Source: Liolophura sinensis (Eukaryota; Mollusca; Polyplacophora; Chitonida; Chitonidae). From it: 64,000 nt of DNA. The translations under genes and the position numbers were made by a program. The notes under the pieces are model-generated. The model worked only from the letters and a program-made list of their open reading frames with translations. It was not told where the DNA came from and made no database searches. Shown here piece after piece: positions 21,836 through 35,800 of the stretch. The number at the start of each line of letters is the position of its first letter. The first letter of the stretch is position 1. Location of the stretch: contig NW_027018109.1 in NCBI RefSeq assembly GCF_032854445.1, positions 1-64,000 of the forward strand. The letters run 5' to 3'.

Positions 21836-24029
21836 GTGCCCTTCGGTAGCCCAGAAGACGTCAAATCTTTGGGCCAAGCCCATTTAACTCACCCAGCAAT
21901 TGCCTTACTTCTAAGTGCAAGACAATCTCAATGTCTTTATCTACGTGTAGAAAAACTACACCATTTGTACGTGAAAACCACAAGGTACTTGATACAGTCT
22001 GCTGTAAAAAGTACAACTGAACACTGACCGACTTCAGTAAAGTGCCAAAAGATGCGGAATTGAGCCAGGCATCGGCAGCTGTTGAAAAATTGCAAATTTC
22101 CCTGGTTTCCATGGAGTAAGAGCCGTTGCTGGGCACGTGATAATGACATAAATGATCATTCAATTGTCACTACAGCCAAAAGTATTGGTCGGAGAGCAAC
22201 GCGGTTTGCACCATTCGATTTCTCGTCACAAAATACGTCGGATTAGCCTCTTACCAGCAGCACTGGAACAGTTTTTCCACTTTTGCATTTTTACCTGGTC
22301 TTTGTGTTAATTGAAATCGGCTACACTGTACTCTGTACAATCGCGACTGGTCATTACTATATTCAACTTTTGACTATAAGTTATGTGCCCTTCGGTAGCC
22401 CAGAAGACGTCAAGTCTTTCGGCTAAGCCCATTTAACTCACCCAGCAATTGTCTTTCTTCTAAGTCCAAGACAATCTCAATGTCTTTATCTACGTGTAGA
22501 AAAACCAGACCATTTGTACATAAAAAACACAAGGTACTTGATACAGTCTGCTGTAAAAAGTACAACTGAACACTGACCCACATTTATAAGGTGCCAAAAG
22601 ATGTGGAATTGGGCCAGGGATCGGCAGCTGTTAAAAAATTGCAAATATCCCTGGTTTCCATGGAGTAAGAGCCGTTGCTGGGCACGTGATTATGACATAA
22701 ATGATCATTCAATTGTCACTACAGCCAAAGTATTGGTCGGAGAGCAACGCGGTTTGCACCATTCGATTTCTCGTCACAAAATACGTCGGATTAGCCTCTT
22801 ACCAGAAGCACTGGAACAGTTTTTCCACTTTTGCATTTTTGCCTTGTCTTTTTGTTAATTGAAATCGGCTACACTGTACTCTGCATAATCGCGACTGGTC
22901 ATTACTATATTCAACTTTTGACTATAAGTTATGTGCCCTTCGGTAGCCCAGAAGACGTCAAATCTTTGGGCCAAGCCCATTTAACTCACCCAGCAATTGC
23001 CTTACTTCTAAGTGCAAGACAATCTCAATGTCTTTATCTACGTGTAGAAAAACTACACCATTTGTACGTGAAAACCACAAGGTACTTGATACAGTCTGCT
23101 GTAAAAAGTACAACTGAACACTGACCCGACTTCAGTAAAGTGCCAAAAGATGCGGAATTGAGCCAGGCATCGGCAGCTGTTGAAAAATTGCAAATTTCCC
23201 TGGTTTCCATGGAGTAAGAGCCGTTGCTGGGCACGTGATAATGACATAAATGATCATTCAATTGTCACTACAGCCAAAAGTATTGGTCGGAGAGCAACGC
23301 GGTTTGCACCATTCGATTTCTCGTCACAAAATACGTCGGATTAGCCTCTTACCAGCAGCACTGGAACAGTTTTTCCACTTTTGCATTTTTACCTGGTCTT
23401 TGTGTTAATTGAAATCGGCTACACTGTACTCTGTACAATCGCGACTGGTCATTACTATATTCAACTTTTGACTATAAGTTATGTGCCCTTCGGTAGCCCA
23501 GAAGACGTCAAGTCTTTCGGCTAAGCCCATTTAACTCACCCAGCAATTGTCTTTCTTCTAAGTCCAAGACAATCTCAATGTCTTTATCTACGTGTAGAAA
23601 AACCAGACCATTTGTACATAAAAAACACAAGGTACTTGATACAGTCTGCTGTAAAAAGTACAACTGAACACTGACCCACATTTATAAGGGCAAAAGATGT
23701 GGAATTGGGCCAGGGATCGGCAGCTGTTAAAAAATTGCAAATATCCCTGGTTTCCATGGAGTAAGAGCCGTTGCTGGGCACGTGATTATGACATGAATGA
23801 TCATTCAATTGTCACTACAGCCAAAAGTATTGGTCGGAGAGCAACGCGGTTTGCACCATTCGATTTCTCGTCACAAAATACGTCGGATTAGCCTCTTACC
23901 AGCAGCACTGGAACAGTTTTTCCACTTTTGCATTTTTGCTTCGTCTTTTTGTTAATTGAAATCGGCTACACTGTACTCTGTACAATCGCGACTGGTCATT
24001 ACTATATTCAACTTTTGATTATAAGTTAT
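21836..24029 (+). repeat. Dimer present twice (2 x ~1097 bp)
   Basis: Monomers at 21836 and 22385 are repeated at 22933 and 23483. Private variants shared by the copies include 'ctctgcataatcgcg' (near 21784 and 22881, nowhere else seen), 'agtaaagtgcc', 'acgtgataatgac', 'ggtctttgtgttaattg' and 'attgtctttcttct'. The first of these lies upstream of the anchor at 21836, so the duplicated unit begins in the second half of the preceding monomer. The few differences ('gaccgactt' versus 'gacccgactt', 'aaggtgcc' versus 'aagggc') mark a very recent duplication. Confidence 0.92.
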
Positions 24030-27000
24030 GTGCCCTTCGGTAGCCCAGAAGACGTCAAATCTTTGGGCTAAGCCCATTTAACTCACCAGCAATTGTCTTA
24101 CTTCTAAGTCCAAAACAATCTCAATGTCTTTATCTACGTGTAGAAAAACCACACCATTTGTACGTGAAAAACACAAGGTACTTGATACAGTCTGCTGTAA
24201 AAAGTACAACTGAACACTAACCCACTTCAGTAAGGTGCCAAAAGATGCGGAATTGAGCCAGGCATCGGCAGCTGTTGAAAAATTGCAAATTTCCCTGGTT
24301 TCCATGGAGTAAAAGCCGTTGCTACGCACGTGATTATGACATAAATGATCATTCAATTGTCGCTACAGCCAAAAGTATTGGTCGGACAGCAACGCGGATA
24401 GCACCATTCGATTTCTCGTCACAAAATACGTCGGATCAGGCTGTTACTAGTAGCACTGGAACAGTTTTTCACTTTTACATTTTTGCCTGGTCTTTTTGTT
24501 AATTGAAATCGGCTACACTGTACTCTGTACAATCGCGACTGGTCATTACTATATTCAACTTTTGACTATAAGTTATGTGCCCTTCGGTAGCCCAGAAGAC
24601 CTGAAATCTTTGGGCCAAGCCCATTTAACTCACCCAGCAATTGCCTTACTTCTAAGTCCAAGACAATCTCAATGTCTTTATCTACGTGTAGAAAAACCAG
24701 ACCGTTTGTACATAAAAAACACAAGGTACTTGATACAGTCTGCTGTAAAAAGTACAACTAAACACTGAACCACATTTTTAAGGTGCCAAAAGATGCAGAA
24801 TTGGGCCAGGCATCGGCAGCTGTTAAAAAATTGCAAATATCCCTGGTTTCCATGAAGTAAGAGCCGTTGCTGGGCACGTGATTATGACATCAATGATCAA
24901 TCAATTGTCACTACAGCCAAAAGTATTGGTCGGTGAGCAACGCGGTTTGCACCATTCGATTTCTCGTCACAAAATACGTCGGATTAGGCTCTTACTAGTA
25001 GCACTGGAACAGTTTTTCCACTTTTGCATTTTTGCTTCGTCTTTTTGTTAATTGAAATCGGCTAAACTGTACTCTGTACAATCGCGACTGGTCATTACTA
25101 TATTCAACTTTTGACTATAAGTTATGTGCCCTTCGGTAGCCCAGAAGACGTCAAATCTTTCGGCTAAGCCCATTTAACTCACCCAGCGATTGTCTTACTT
25201 CTAAGTCCAAGACAATCTCAATGTCTTTATCTACGTGTAGAAAAACCGGACCGTTTGTACATAAAAAACACAAGGTACTTGATACAGTCTGCTGTAAAAA
25301 GTACAACTAAACACTGACCCACATTTATAAGTTGCCAAAAGATGTGGAATTGGGCCAGGCATCGGCAGCTGTTAAAAAATTGCAAATATCCCTGGTTTCC
25401 ATGGAGTAAGAGCCGTTGCTGGGCACGTAATTATGACATCAATAATCATTGATTTGTCGCTACAGCCAAAAGTATTGGTCGGAGAGCAACGCGGTTTGCA
25501 CCATTCGATTTCTCGTCACAAAATACGTCGGATTAGCCTCTTACCAGCAGCACTGGAACGGTTTTTCCACTTTTGCATTTTTGCTTCGTCTTTTTGTTAA
25601 TTGAAATCGGCTACACTGTACTCTGTACAATCGCGACTGGTCATTACTATATTCAACTTTTGACTATAAGTTATGTGCCCTTCGGTAGCCCAGAAGACGT
25701 CAAATTTTTGGGCTAAGCCCATTTAACTCACCCAGCAATTGCCTTACTTCTAAGTGCAAGACAATCTCAATGTCTTTATCTACGTGTAGAAAAACCACAC
25801 CATTTGTACGTGAAAAACACAAGGTTACTTGATACAGTCTGCTGTAAAAAGTACAACTGAACACTAACCCACTTCAGTAAGGTGCCAAAAGATGCGGAAT
25901 TGAGCAAGCATCGGCAGCTGTTTAAAAATTGCAAATATCCCTGGTTTCCATGGAGTAAGAGCCGTTGCTACGCACGTGATTATGACATAAATGATCATTC
26001 AATTGTCGCTACAGCCAAAAGTATTGGTCGGACAGCAACGGGGATTGCACCATTCGATTTCTCGTCACAAAATACGTCGGATCAGGCTGTTACTAGTAGC
26101 ACTGGAACAGTTTTTCCACTTTTGCATTTTTGCCTGGTCTTTTTGTTAATTAAAATCGGCTACACTGTACTCTGTACAATCGCGACTGGTCATTACTATA
26201 TTCAACTTTTGACTATAAGTTATGTGCCCTTCGGTAGCCCAGAAGACCTGAAATCTTTGGGCCAAGCCCATTTAACTCACCCAGCAATTGCCTTACTTCT
26301 AAGTCCAAGACAATCTCAATGTCTTTATCTATGTGTAGAAAAACCAGACCGTTTGTACATAAAAAAACACAAGGTACTTGATACAGTCTGCTGTAAAAAG
26401 TACAACTAAACACTGACCCACATTTTTAAGGTGCCAAAAGATGCAGAATTGGGCCAGGCATCGGCAGCTGTTAAAAAATTGCAAATATCCCTGGTTTCCA
26501 TGGAGTAAGAGCCGTTGCTGGGCACGTGATTATGACATCAATGATCAATCAATTGTCACTACAGCCAAAAGTATTGGTCGGAGAGCAACGCGGTTTGCAC
26601 CATTCGATTTCTTGTCACAAAATACGTCGGATTAGCCTCTTACCAGAAGCACTGGAACAGTTTTTCCACTTTTGCATTTTTGCCTGGACTTTTTGTTAAT
26701 TGAAATCGGCTACACTGTACTCTGTACAATCGCGACTGGTCATTACTATATTCAAGTTTTGACTATAAGTTATGTGCCCTTCGGTAGCCCAGAAGACGTC
26801 AAATCTTTGGGCCAAGCCCATTTAACTCACCCAGCAATTGCCCTTACTTCTAAGTGCAAGACAATCTCAATGTCTTTATCTACGTGTAGAAAAACTACAC
26901 CATTTGTACGTGAAAACCACAAGGTACTTGATACAGTCTGCTGTAAAAAGTACAACTGAACACTGACCGACTTCAGTAAGGTGCCAAAAGATGCGGAATT

Positions 27001-30000
27001 GAGCCAGGCATCGGCAGCTGTTGAAAAATTGCAAATTTCCCTGGTTTCCATGGAGTAAGAGCCGTTGCTGGGCACGTGATTATGACATAAATGATCATTC
27101 AATTGTCACTACAGCCAAAAGTATTGGTCGGAGAGCAACGCGGTTTGCACCATTCGATTTCTTGTCACAAAATACGTCGGATTAGCCTCTTACCAGAAGC
27201 ACTGGGACAGTTTTTCTAATTTTGCATTTTTGCCTGGTCTTTTTGTTAATTGAAATCGGCTACACTGTACTCTGTACAATCGCGACTGATCATTACTATA
27301 TTCAACTTTTGACTATAAGTTATGTGCCCTTCGGTAGCCCAGAAGACCTGAAATCTTTGGGCCAAGCCCATTTAACTCACCCAGCAATTGCCTTACTTCT
27401 AAGTGCAAGACAATCTCAATGTCTTTATCTACGTGTAGAAAAACCACACCATTTGTACGTGAAAACCACAAGGTTACTTGATACAGTCTGCTGTAAAAAG
27501 TACAACTGAACACTGACCCACTTCAGTAAGGTGCCAAAAGATGCAGAATTGAGCCAGGCATCGGCAGCTGTTGAAAAATTGCAAATTTCCCTGGTTTCCA
27601 TGGAGTAAGAGCCGTTGCTGGGCACGTGATTATGACATAAATGATCATTCAATTGTCACTACAGCCAAAAGTATTGGTCGGAGAGCAACGCGGTTTGCAC
27701 CATTCGATTTCTCGTCACAAAATACGTCGGATTAGGCTCTTACTAGTAGCACTGGAACAGTTTTTTCCACTTTTGCATTTTTGCTTCGTCTTTTTGTTAA
27801 TTGAAATCGGCCAAACTGTACTCTGTACAATCGCGACTGGTCATTACTATATTCAACTTTTGACTATAAGTATGTGCCCTTCGGTAGCCCAGAAGACGTC
27901 AAATCTTTGGGCTAAGCCCATTTAACTCACCCAGCAATTGTCTTACTTCTAAGTCCAAGACAATCTCAATGTCTTTATCTACGTGTAGAAAAACCAGACC
28001 ATTTGTACGTGAAAAACACAAGGTACTTGATACAGTCTGCTGTAAAAAGTACAACTGAACACTGACCCACATTTATAAGGTGCCAAAAGATGTGGAATTG
28101 GGCCAGGCATCGGCAGCTGTTAAAAAATTGCAAATATCCCTGGTTTCCATGGAGTAAGAGCCGTTGCTGGGCACGTGATTATGACATCAATGATCATTGA
28201 TCTGTCGCTACAGCCAAAAGTATTGGTCGGAGAGCAACGCGGTTTGCACCATTCGATTTCTCGTCACAAAATACGTCGGATTAGCCTCTTACTAGTAGCA
28301 CTGGAACAGTTTTTCCACTTTTGCATTTTTGCTTCGTCTTTTTGTTAATTGAAATCGGCTACACTGTACTCTGTACAATCGCGACTGGTCATTACTATAT
28401 TCAACTTTTGACTATAAGTTATGTGCCCTTCGGTAGCCCAGAAGACGTCAAATCTTTCGGCCAAGCCCATTTAACTCACCCAGCAATTGTCTTACTTCTA
28501 AGTCCAAGACAATCTCAATGTCTTTATCTACGTGTAGAAAAACCAGACCATTTGTACATAAAAAACACAAGGTACTTGATACAGTCTGCTGTAAAAAGTA
28601 CAACTAAACACTGACCCACATTTATAAGGTGCCAAAAGATGTGGAATTGGGCCAGGCATCGGCAGCTGTTAAAAAATTGCAAATATCCCTGGTTTCCATG
28701 GAGTAAGAGCCGTTGCTGGGCACGTGATTATGACATCAATGATCATTGATCTGTCGCTACAGCCAAAAGTATTGGTCGGAGAGCAACGCGGTTTGCACCA
28801 TTCGATTTCTCGTCACAAAATACGTCGGATTAGGCTCTTACTAGTAGCACTGGAACAGTTTTTCCACTTTTGCATTTTTGCTTCGTGTTTTTGTTAATTG
28901 AAATCGGCTAAACTGTACTCTGTACAATCGCGACTGGTCATTACTATATTCAACATTTGACTATAGGTTATGTGCCCTTCGGTAGCCCAGAAGACCTGAA
29001 ATCTTTGGGCTAAGCCCATTTAACTTACCCAGCAATTGTCTTACTTCTAAGTCCAAGACAATCTCAATGTCTTTATCTACGTGTAGAAAAACCAGACCAT
29101 TTGTACATAAAAAACACAAGGTACTTGATACAGTCTGCTGTAAAAAGTACAACTAAACACTGACCCACATTTTTAAGGTGCCAAAAGATGCAGAATTGGG
29201 CCAGGCATCGGCAGCTGTTAAAAAATTGCAAATATCCCTGGTTTCCATGGAGTAAGAGCCGTTGCTGGGCACATGATTATGACATCAATGATCAATCAAT
29301 TGTCGCTACAGCCAAAAGTATTGGTTGGAGAGCAACGCGGTTTGCACCATTCGATTTCTCGTCACAAAATACGTCGGATTAGCCTCTTACCAGCAGCACT
29401 GGAACAGTTTTTCCACTTTTGCATTTTTACCTGGTCTTTTTGTTAATTGAAATCGGCTACACTGTACTCTGTACAATCGCGACTGGTCATTACTATATTC
29501 AACTTTTGATTATAAGTTATGTGCCCTTCGGTAGCCCAGAAGACGTCAAATCTTTGGGCTAAGCCCATTTAACTCACCCAGCAATTGTCTTACTTCTAAG
29601 TCCAAGACAATCTCAATGTCTTTATCTACGTTTAGAAAAACCAGACCATTTGTACATAAAAAACACAAGGTACTTGATACAGTCTGCTGTGAAAAGTACA
29701 ACTAAACACTGACCCACATTTATAAGGTGCCAAAAGATGCGGAATTGAGCCAGGCATCGGCAGCTGTTGAAAAATTGCAAATTTCCCTGGTTTCCATGGA
29801 GTAAGAGCCATTGCTGGGCACGTGATTATGACATAAATAATCATTCAATTGTCACTACAGCCAAAAGTATTGGTCGGAGAGCAACGCGGTTTGCACCATT
29901 CGATTTCTCGTCACAAAATACGTCGGATTAGCCTCTTACCAGCAGCACTGGAACAGTTTTTCCACTTTTGCATTTTTACCTGGTCTTTTTGTTAATTGAA

Positions 30001-32816
30001 ATCGGCTACACTGTACTCTGTACAATCGCGACTGGTCATTACTATATTCAACTTTTGACTATAAGTTATGTGCCCTTCGGTAGCCCAGAAGACGTCAAAT
30101 CTTTGGGCTAAGCCCATTTAACTCACCCAGCAATTGTCTTACTTCTAAGTCCAAGACAATCTCAATGTCTTTATCTACGTGTAGAAAAACCACACCATTT
30201 GTACGTGAAAAACACAAGGTACTTGATACAGTCTGCTGTAAAAAGTACAACTGAACACTGACCCACTTCAGTAAGGTGCCAAAAGATGCGGAATTGGGCC
30301 AGGCATCGGCAGCTGTTGAAAAATTGCAAATTTCCCTGGTTTCCATGGAGTAGGAGCCGTTGCTACGCACGTGATTATGACATCAATGATCATTCAATTG
30401 TCGCTACAGCCAAAAGTATTGGTCGGAGAGCAACGCGGATTGCACCATTCGATTTCTCGTCACAAAATACGTCGGATTAGGCTGCTACTAGTAGCACTGG
30501 AACAGTTTTTCCACTTTTGCATTTTTGCCTGGTCTTTTTGTTAATTGAAATCGGCTACACTGTACTCTGTACAATCGCGACTGGTCATTACTATATTCAA
30601 CTTTTGACTATAAGTTATGTGCCCTTCGGTAGCCCAGAAGACCTGAAATCTTTGGGCCAATCCCTTTTAACTCACCCAGCAATTGTCTTACTTCTAAGTC
30701 CAAGACATTGTCAATGTCTTTATCTACGTGTAGAAAAACCACACCATTTGTACGTGAAAACCACAAGGTACTTGATACAGTCTGCTGTAAAAAGTACAAC
30801 TGAACACTGACCCACTTCAGTAAGGTGCCAAAAGATGCGGAATTGATCCAGGCATCGGCAGCTGTTGAAAAATTGCAAATTTCCCTGGTTTCCATGGAGT
30901 AAGAGCCGTTGCTGGGCACGTGATTATGACATAAATGATCATTCAATTGTCACTACAGCCAAAAGTATTGGTCGGAGAGCAACGCGGTTTGCACCATTCG
31001 ATTTCTCGTCACAAAATACGTCGGATTAGCTTCTTACCAGCAGCACTGGAACAGTTTTTCCACTTTTGCATTTTTACCTGGTCTTTTTGTTAATTGAAAT
31101 CGGCTACACTGTACTCTGTACAATCGCGACTGGTCATTACTATATTCAACTTTTGACTATAAGTTATGTGCCCTTCGGTAGCCCAGAAGACGTCAAATCT
31201 TTCGGCTAAGCCCGTTTAACTCACCCAGCAATTGTCTTACTTCTAAGTGCAAGACAATCTCAATGTCTTTATCTACGTGTAGAAAAACCAGACCATTTGT
31301 ACATAAAAAACACAAGGTACTTGATACAGTCTGCTGTAAAAAGTACAACTAAACACTGACCCACATTTATAAGGTGCAAAAAGATGTGGAATTGGGCCAG
31401 GCATCGGCAGCTGTTAAAAAATTGCAAATAACCCTGGTTTCCATGGAGTAAGAGCCGTTGCTGGGCACGTGATTATGACATCAATGATCATTGATCTGTC
31501 GCTACAGCCAAAAGTATTGGTCGGAGAGCAACGCGGTTTGCACCATTCGATTTCTCGTCACAAAATACGTCGGATTAGCCTCTTACTAGTAGCACTGGAA
31601 CAGTTTTTCCACTTTTGCATTTTTTCTTCGTCTTTTTGTTAATTGAAATCGGCTAAACTGTACTCTGTACAATCGCGACTGGTCATTACTATATTCAACT
31701 TTTGACTATAAGTTATGTGCCCTTCGGTAGCCCAGAAGACGTCAAATCTTTGGGCCAAGCGCATTTAACTCACCCAGCAATTGCCTTACTCCTAAGTCCA
31801 AGACAATCTCAATGTCTTTATCTACGTGTAGAAAAAACCACGCCATTTGTACGTAAAAAACACAAGGTACTTGATACAGTCTGCTGTAAAAAGTACAACT
31901 GAACACTAACCCACTTCAGTAAGGTGCCAAAAGATGCGGAATTGAGCCAGGCATCGGCAGCTGTTGAAAAATTGCAAATTTCCCTGGTTTCCATGGAGTA
32001 AGACCCGTTGCTGGGCACGTGATTATGACATAAATGATCATTCAATTGTCACTACAGCCAAAAGTATTGGTCGGAGAGCAACGCGGATTGCACCATTCGA
32101 TTTGTCGTCACAAAATACGTCGGATTAGACTCTTACTAGTAGCACTGGAACAGTTTTTCCACTTTTGCATTTTTTTCCTGGTCTTTTTGTTAATTGAAAT
32201 CGGCTACACTGTACTCTGTACAATCGCGACTGGTCATTACTATATTCAACTTTTGACTATAAGTTATGTGCCCTTCGGTAGCCCAGAAGACGTCAAATCT
32301 TTGGGCTAAGCCCATTTAACTCACCCAGCAATTGCCTTACTTCTAAGTGCAAGACAATCTCAATGTCTTTATCTAGGTGTAGAAAAACCAATCCATTTGT
32401 ACGTGAAAACCACAAGGTACTTGATACAGTCTGCTGTAAAAAGTACAACTGAACACTGACCCACTTCAGTAAGGTGCCAAAAGATGCGGAATTGGGCCAG
32501 GCATCGGCAGCTGTTAAAAAATTGCAAATATCCCTGGTTTCCATGGAGTAAGAGCCGTTGCTGGGCACATGATTATGACATAAATGATCATTCAATTGTC
32601 ACTACAGCCAAAAGTATTGGTCGGAGAGCAACGCGGTTTGCACCATTCGATTTCTCGTCACAAAATACGTCGGATTAGCCTCTTACCAGAAGCACTGGAA
32701 CAGTTTTTCCACTTTTGCATTTTTGCCTGGTCTTTTTGTTAATTGAAATCGGCTACACTGTACTCTGTACAATCGCGACTGGTCATTACTATATTCAACT
32801 TTTGACTATATGTTAT
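24030..32816 (+). repeat. Mixed HOR segment ending in tail types
   Basis: Sixteen monomers at 549-551 bp except the first (547 bp). The order is less regular: an l/m-like pair at 25126 and 25675, then e-, f- and g-like copies (26224, 26774, 27324), then h- and i-like copies (28423, 28972), a j/k hybrid (29521), and tail types r, o, p, t and s (30070, 30619, 31168, 31717, 32268). Type o is recognised by 'aagacattgtcaatg' and 'aattgatccagg', p by 'caaataaccctgg', t by 'gtaagacccgttg', and s by 'aaaaccaatcc'. The tail leads directly into the next super-unit at 32817, as in the later super-units. Confidence 0.8.
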
Positions 32817-35800
32817 GTGCCCTTCGGTAGCCCAGAAGACGTCAAATCTTTGGGCTAAGCCCATTTAACTCACCCAGCAATTGCCTTACTTCTAAGTGCA
32901 AGACAATCTCAATGTCTTTATCTACGTGTAGAAAAACTACACCATTTGTACGTGAAAACCACAAGGTACTTGATACAGTCTGCTGTAAAAAGTACAACTG
33001 AACACTGACCCACTTCAGTAAGGTGCCAAAAGATGCGGAATTGAGCCAGGCATCGGCAGCTGTTGAAAAATTGCAAATTTCCCTGGTTTCCATGGAGTAA
33101 GAGCCGTTGCTGGGCACGTGATTATGACATAAATGATCATTTAATTGTCACTACAGCCAAAAGTATTGGTCGGAGAGCAACGCGGTTTGCACCATTCGAT
33201 TTCTCGTCACAAAATACGTCGGATTAGCCTCTTACCAGCAGCACTGGAACAGTTTTTCCACTTTTGCATTTTTACCTGGTCTTTTTGTTAATTGAAATCG
33301 GCTACACTGTACTCTGTACAATCGCGACTGGTCATTACTATATTCAACTTTTGACTATAAGTTATGTGCCCTTCGGTAGCCCAGAAGACGTCAAGTCTTT
33401 CGGCTAAGCCCATTTAACTCACCCAGCAATTGTCTTACTTCTAAGTCCAAGACAACCTCAATGTCTTTATCTACGTGTAGAAAAACCAGACCATTTGTAC
33501 ATAAAAAACACAAGGTACTTGATACAGTCTGCTGTAAAAAGTACAACTAAACACTGAACCACATTTTTAAGGTGCCAAAAGATGCAGAATTGGGCCAGGC
33601 ATCGGCAGCTGTTAAAAAATTGCAAATATCCCTGGTTTCCATGAAGTAAGAGCCGTTGCTGGGCACGTGATTATGACATCAATGATTAATCAATTGTCAC
33701 TACAGCCAAAAGTATTGGTCGGAGAGCAACGCGGTTTGCACCATTCGATTTCTCGTCACAAAATACGTCGGATTAGGCTCTTACTAGTAGCACTGGAACA
33801 GTTTTTCCACTTTTGCATTTTTGCTTCGTCTTTTTGTTAATTGAAATCGGCTAAACTGTACTCTGTACAATCGCGACTGGTCATTACTATATTCAACACT
33901 TGACTATAAGTTATATGCCCTTCGGTAGCCCAGAAGACCTGAAATCTTTGGGCTAAGCCCATTTAACTCACCCAGCGATTGTCTTACTTCTAAGTGCAAG
34001 ACAATCTCAATGTCTTTATCTACGTGCAGAAAAACCAGACCATTTGTACATAAAAAACACAAGGTACTTGATACAGTCTGCTGTAAAAAGTACAACTAAA
34101 CACTGACCCACATTTATAAGGTGCCAAAAGATGTGGAATTGGGCCAGGCATCGGCAGCTGTTAAAAAATTGCAAATATCCCTGGTTTCCATGGAGTAAGA
34201 GCCGTTGCTGGGCACGTAATTATGACATCAATAATCATTTTTCTGTCGCTACAGCCAAAAGTATTGGTCGGAGAGCAACGCGGTTTGCACCATTCGATTT
34301 CTCGTCACAAAATACGTCGGATTAGCCTCTTACCAGCAGCACTGGAACAGTTTTTCCACTTTTGCATTTTTGCTTCGTCTTTTTGTTAATTGAAATCGGC
34401 TACACTGTACTCTGTACAATCGCGACTGGTCATTACTATATTCAACTTTTGACTATAAGTTATGTGCCCTTCGGTAGCCCAGAAGACCTGAAATCTTTGG
34501 GCTAAGCCCATTTAACTCACCCAGCAATTGCCTTACTTCTAAGTGCAAGACAATCTCAATGTCTTTATCTACGTGTAGAAAAACCACACCATTTGTACGT
34601 GAAAAACACAAGGTACTTGATACAGTCTGCTGTAAAAAGTACAACTGAACACTAACCCACTTCAGTAAGGTGCCAAAAGATGCGGAATTGAGCCAGGCAT
34701 CGGCAGCTGTTTAAAAATTGCAAATTTCCCTGGTTTCCATGGAGTAAGAGCCGTTGCTGGGCACGTGATTATGACATAAATGATCATTCAATTGTCGCTA
34801 CAGCCAAAAGTATTGGTCGGACAGCAACGGGGATTGCACCATTCGATTTCTCGTCACAAAATACGTCGGATCAGGCTGTTACTAGTAGCACTGGAACAGT
34901 TTTTCCACTTTTGCATTTTTGCCTGGTCTTTTTGTTAATTGAAATCGGCTACACTGTACTCTGTACAATCGCGACTGGTCATTACTATATTCAACTTTTG
35001 ACTATAAGTTATGTGCCCTTCGGTAGCCCAGAAGACCTGAAATCTTTGGGCCAAGCCCATTTAACTCACCCAGCAATTGCCTTACTTCTAAGTGCAAGAC
35101 AATCTCAATGTCTTTATCTACGTGTAGAAAAACTACACCGTTTGTACATAAAAAACACAAGGTACTTGATACAGTCTGCTGTAAAAAGTACAACTAAACA
35201 CTGACCCACATTTTTAAGGTGCCAAAAGATGCAGAATTGGGCCAGGCATCGGCAGCTGTTAAAAAATTGCAAATATCCCTGGTTTCCATGGAGTAAGAGC
35301 CGTTGCTGGGCACGTGATTATGACATCAATGATCAATCAATTGTCACTACAGCCAAAAGTATTGGTCGGAGAGCAACGCGGTTTGCACCATTCGATTTCT
35401 TGTCACAAAATACGTCGGATTAGCCTCTTACCAGAAGCACTGGAACAGTTTTTCCACTTTTGCATTTTTACCTGGTCTTTTTGTTAATTGAAATCGGCTA
35501 CACTGTACTCTGTACAATCGCGACTGGTCATTACTATATTCAACTTTTGACTATAAGTTATGTGCCCTTCGGTAGCCCAGAAGACGTCAAATCTTTGGGC
35601 CAAGCCCATTTAACTCACCCAGCAATTGCCTTACTTCTAAGTGCAAGACAATCTCAATGTCTTTATCTACGTGTAGAAAAACCACACCATTTGTACGTGA
35701 AAAACACAAGGTACTTGATACAGTCTGCTGTAAAAAGTACAACTGAACACTGACCCACTTCAGTAAGGTGCCAAAAGATTCGGAATTGAGCCAGGCATCG

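Noticed and set aside
25882-26409. Longest ORF, 175 codons
   Set aside because: It is produced by TAG reading CAG plus a one-base insertion ('cataaaaaaacac' near 26358) that shifts the end of the frame. It occurs once and is probably affected by an indel error.
30608-30946. Recurring minus-strand ORFs of 100-112 codons
   Set aside because: They start at TTG or GTG, overlap the plus-strand ORFs and repeat once per monomer with no domain or transcription signal. Overlap of open frames on both strands in a satellite does not indicate genes.
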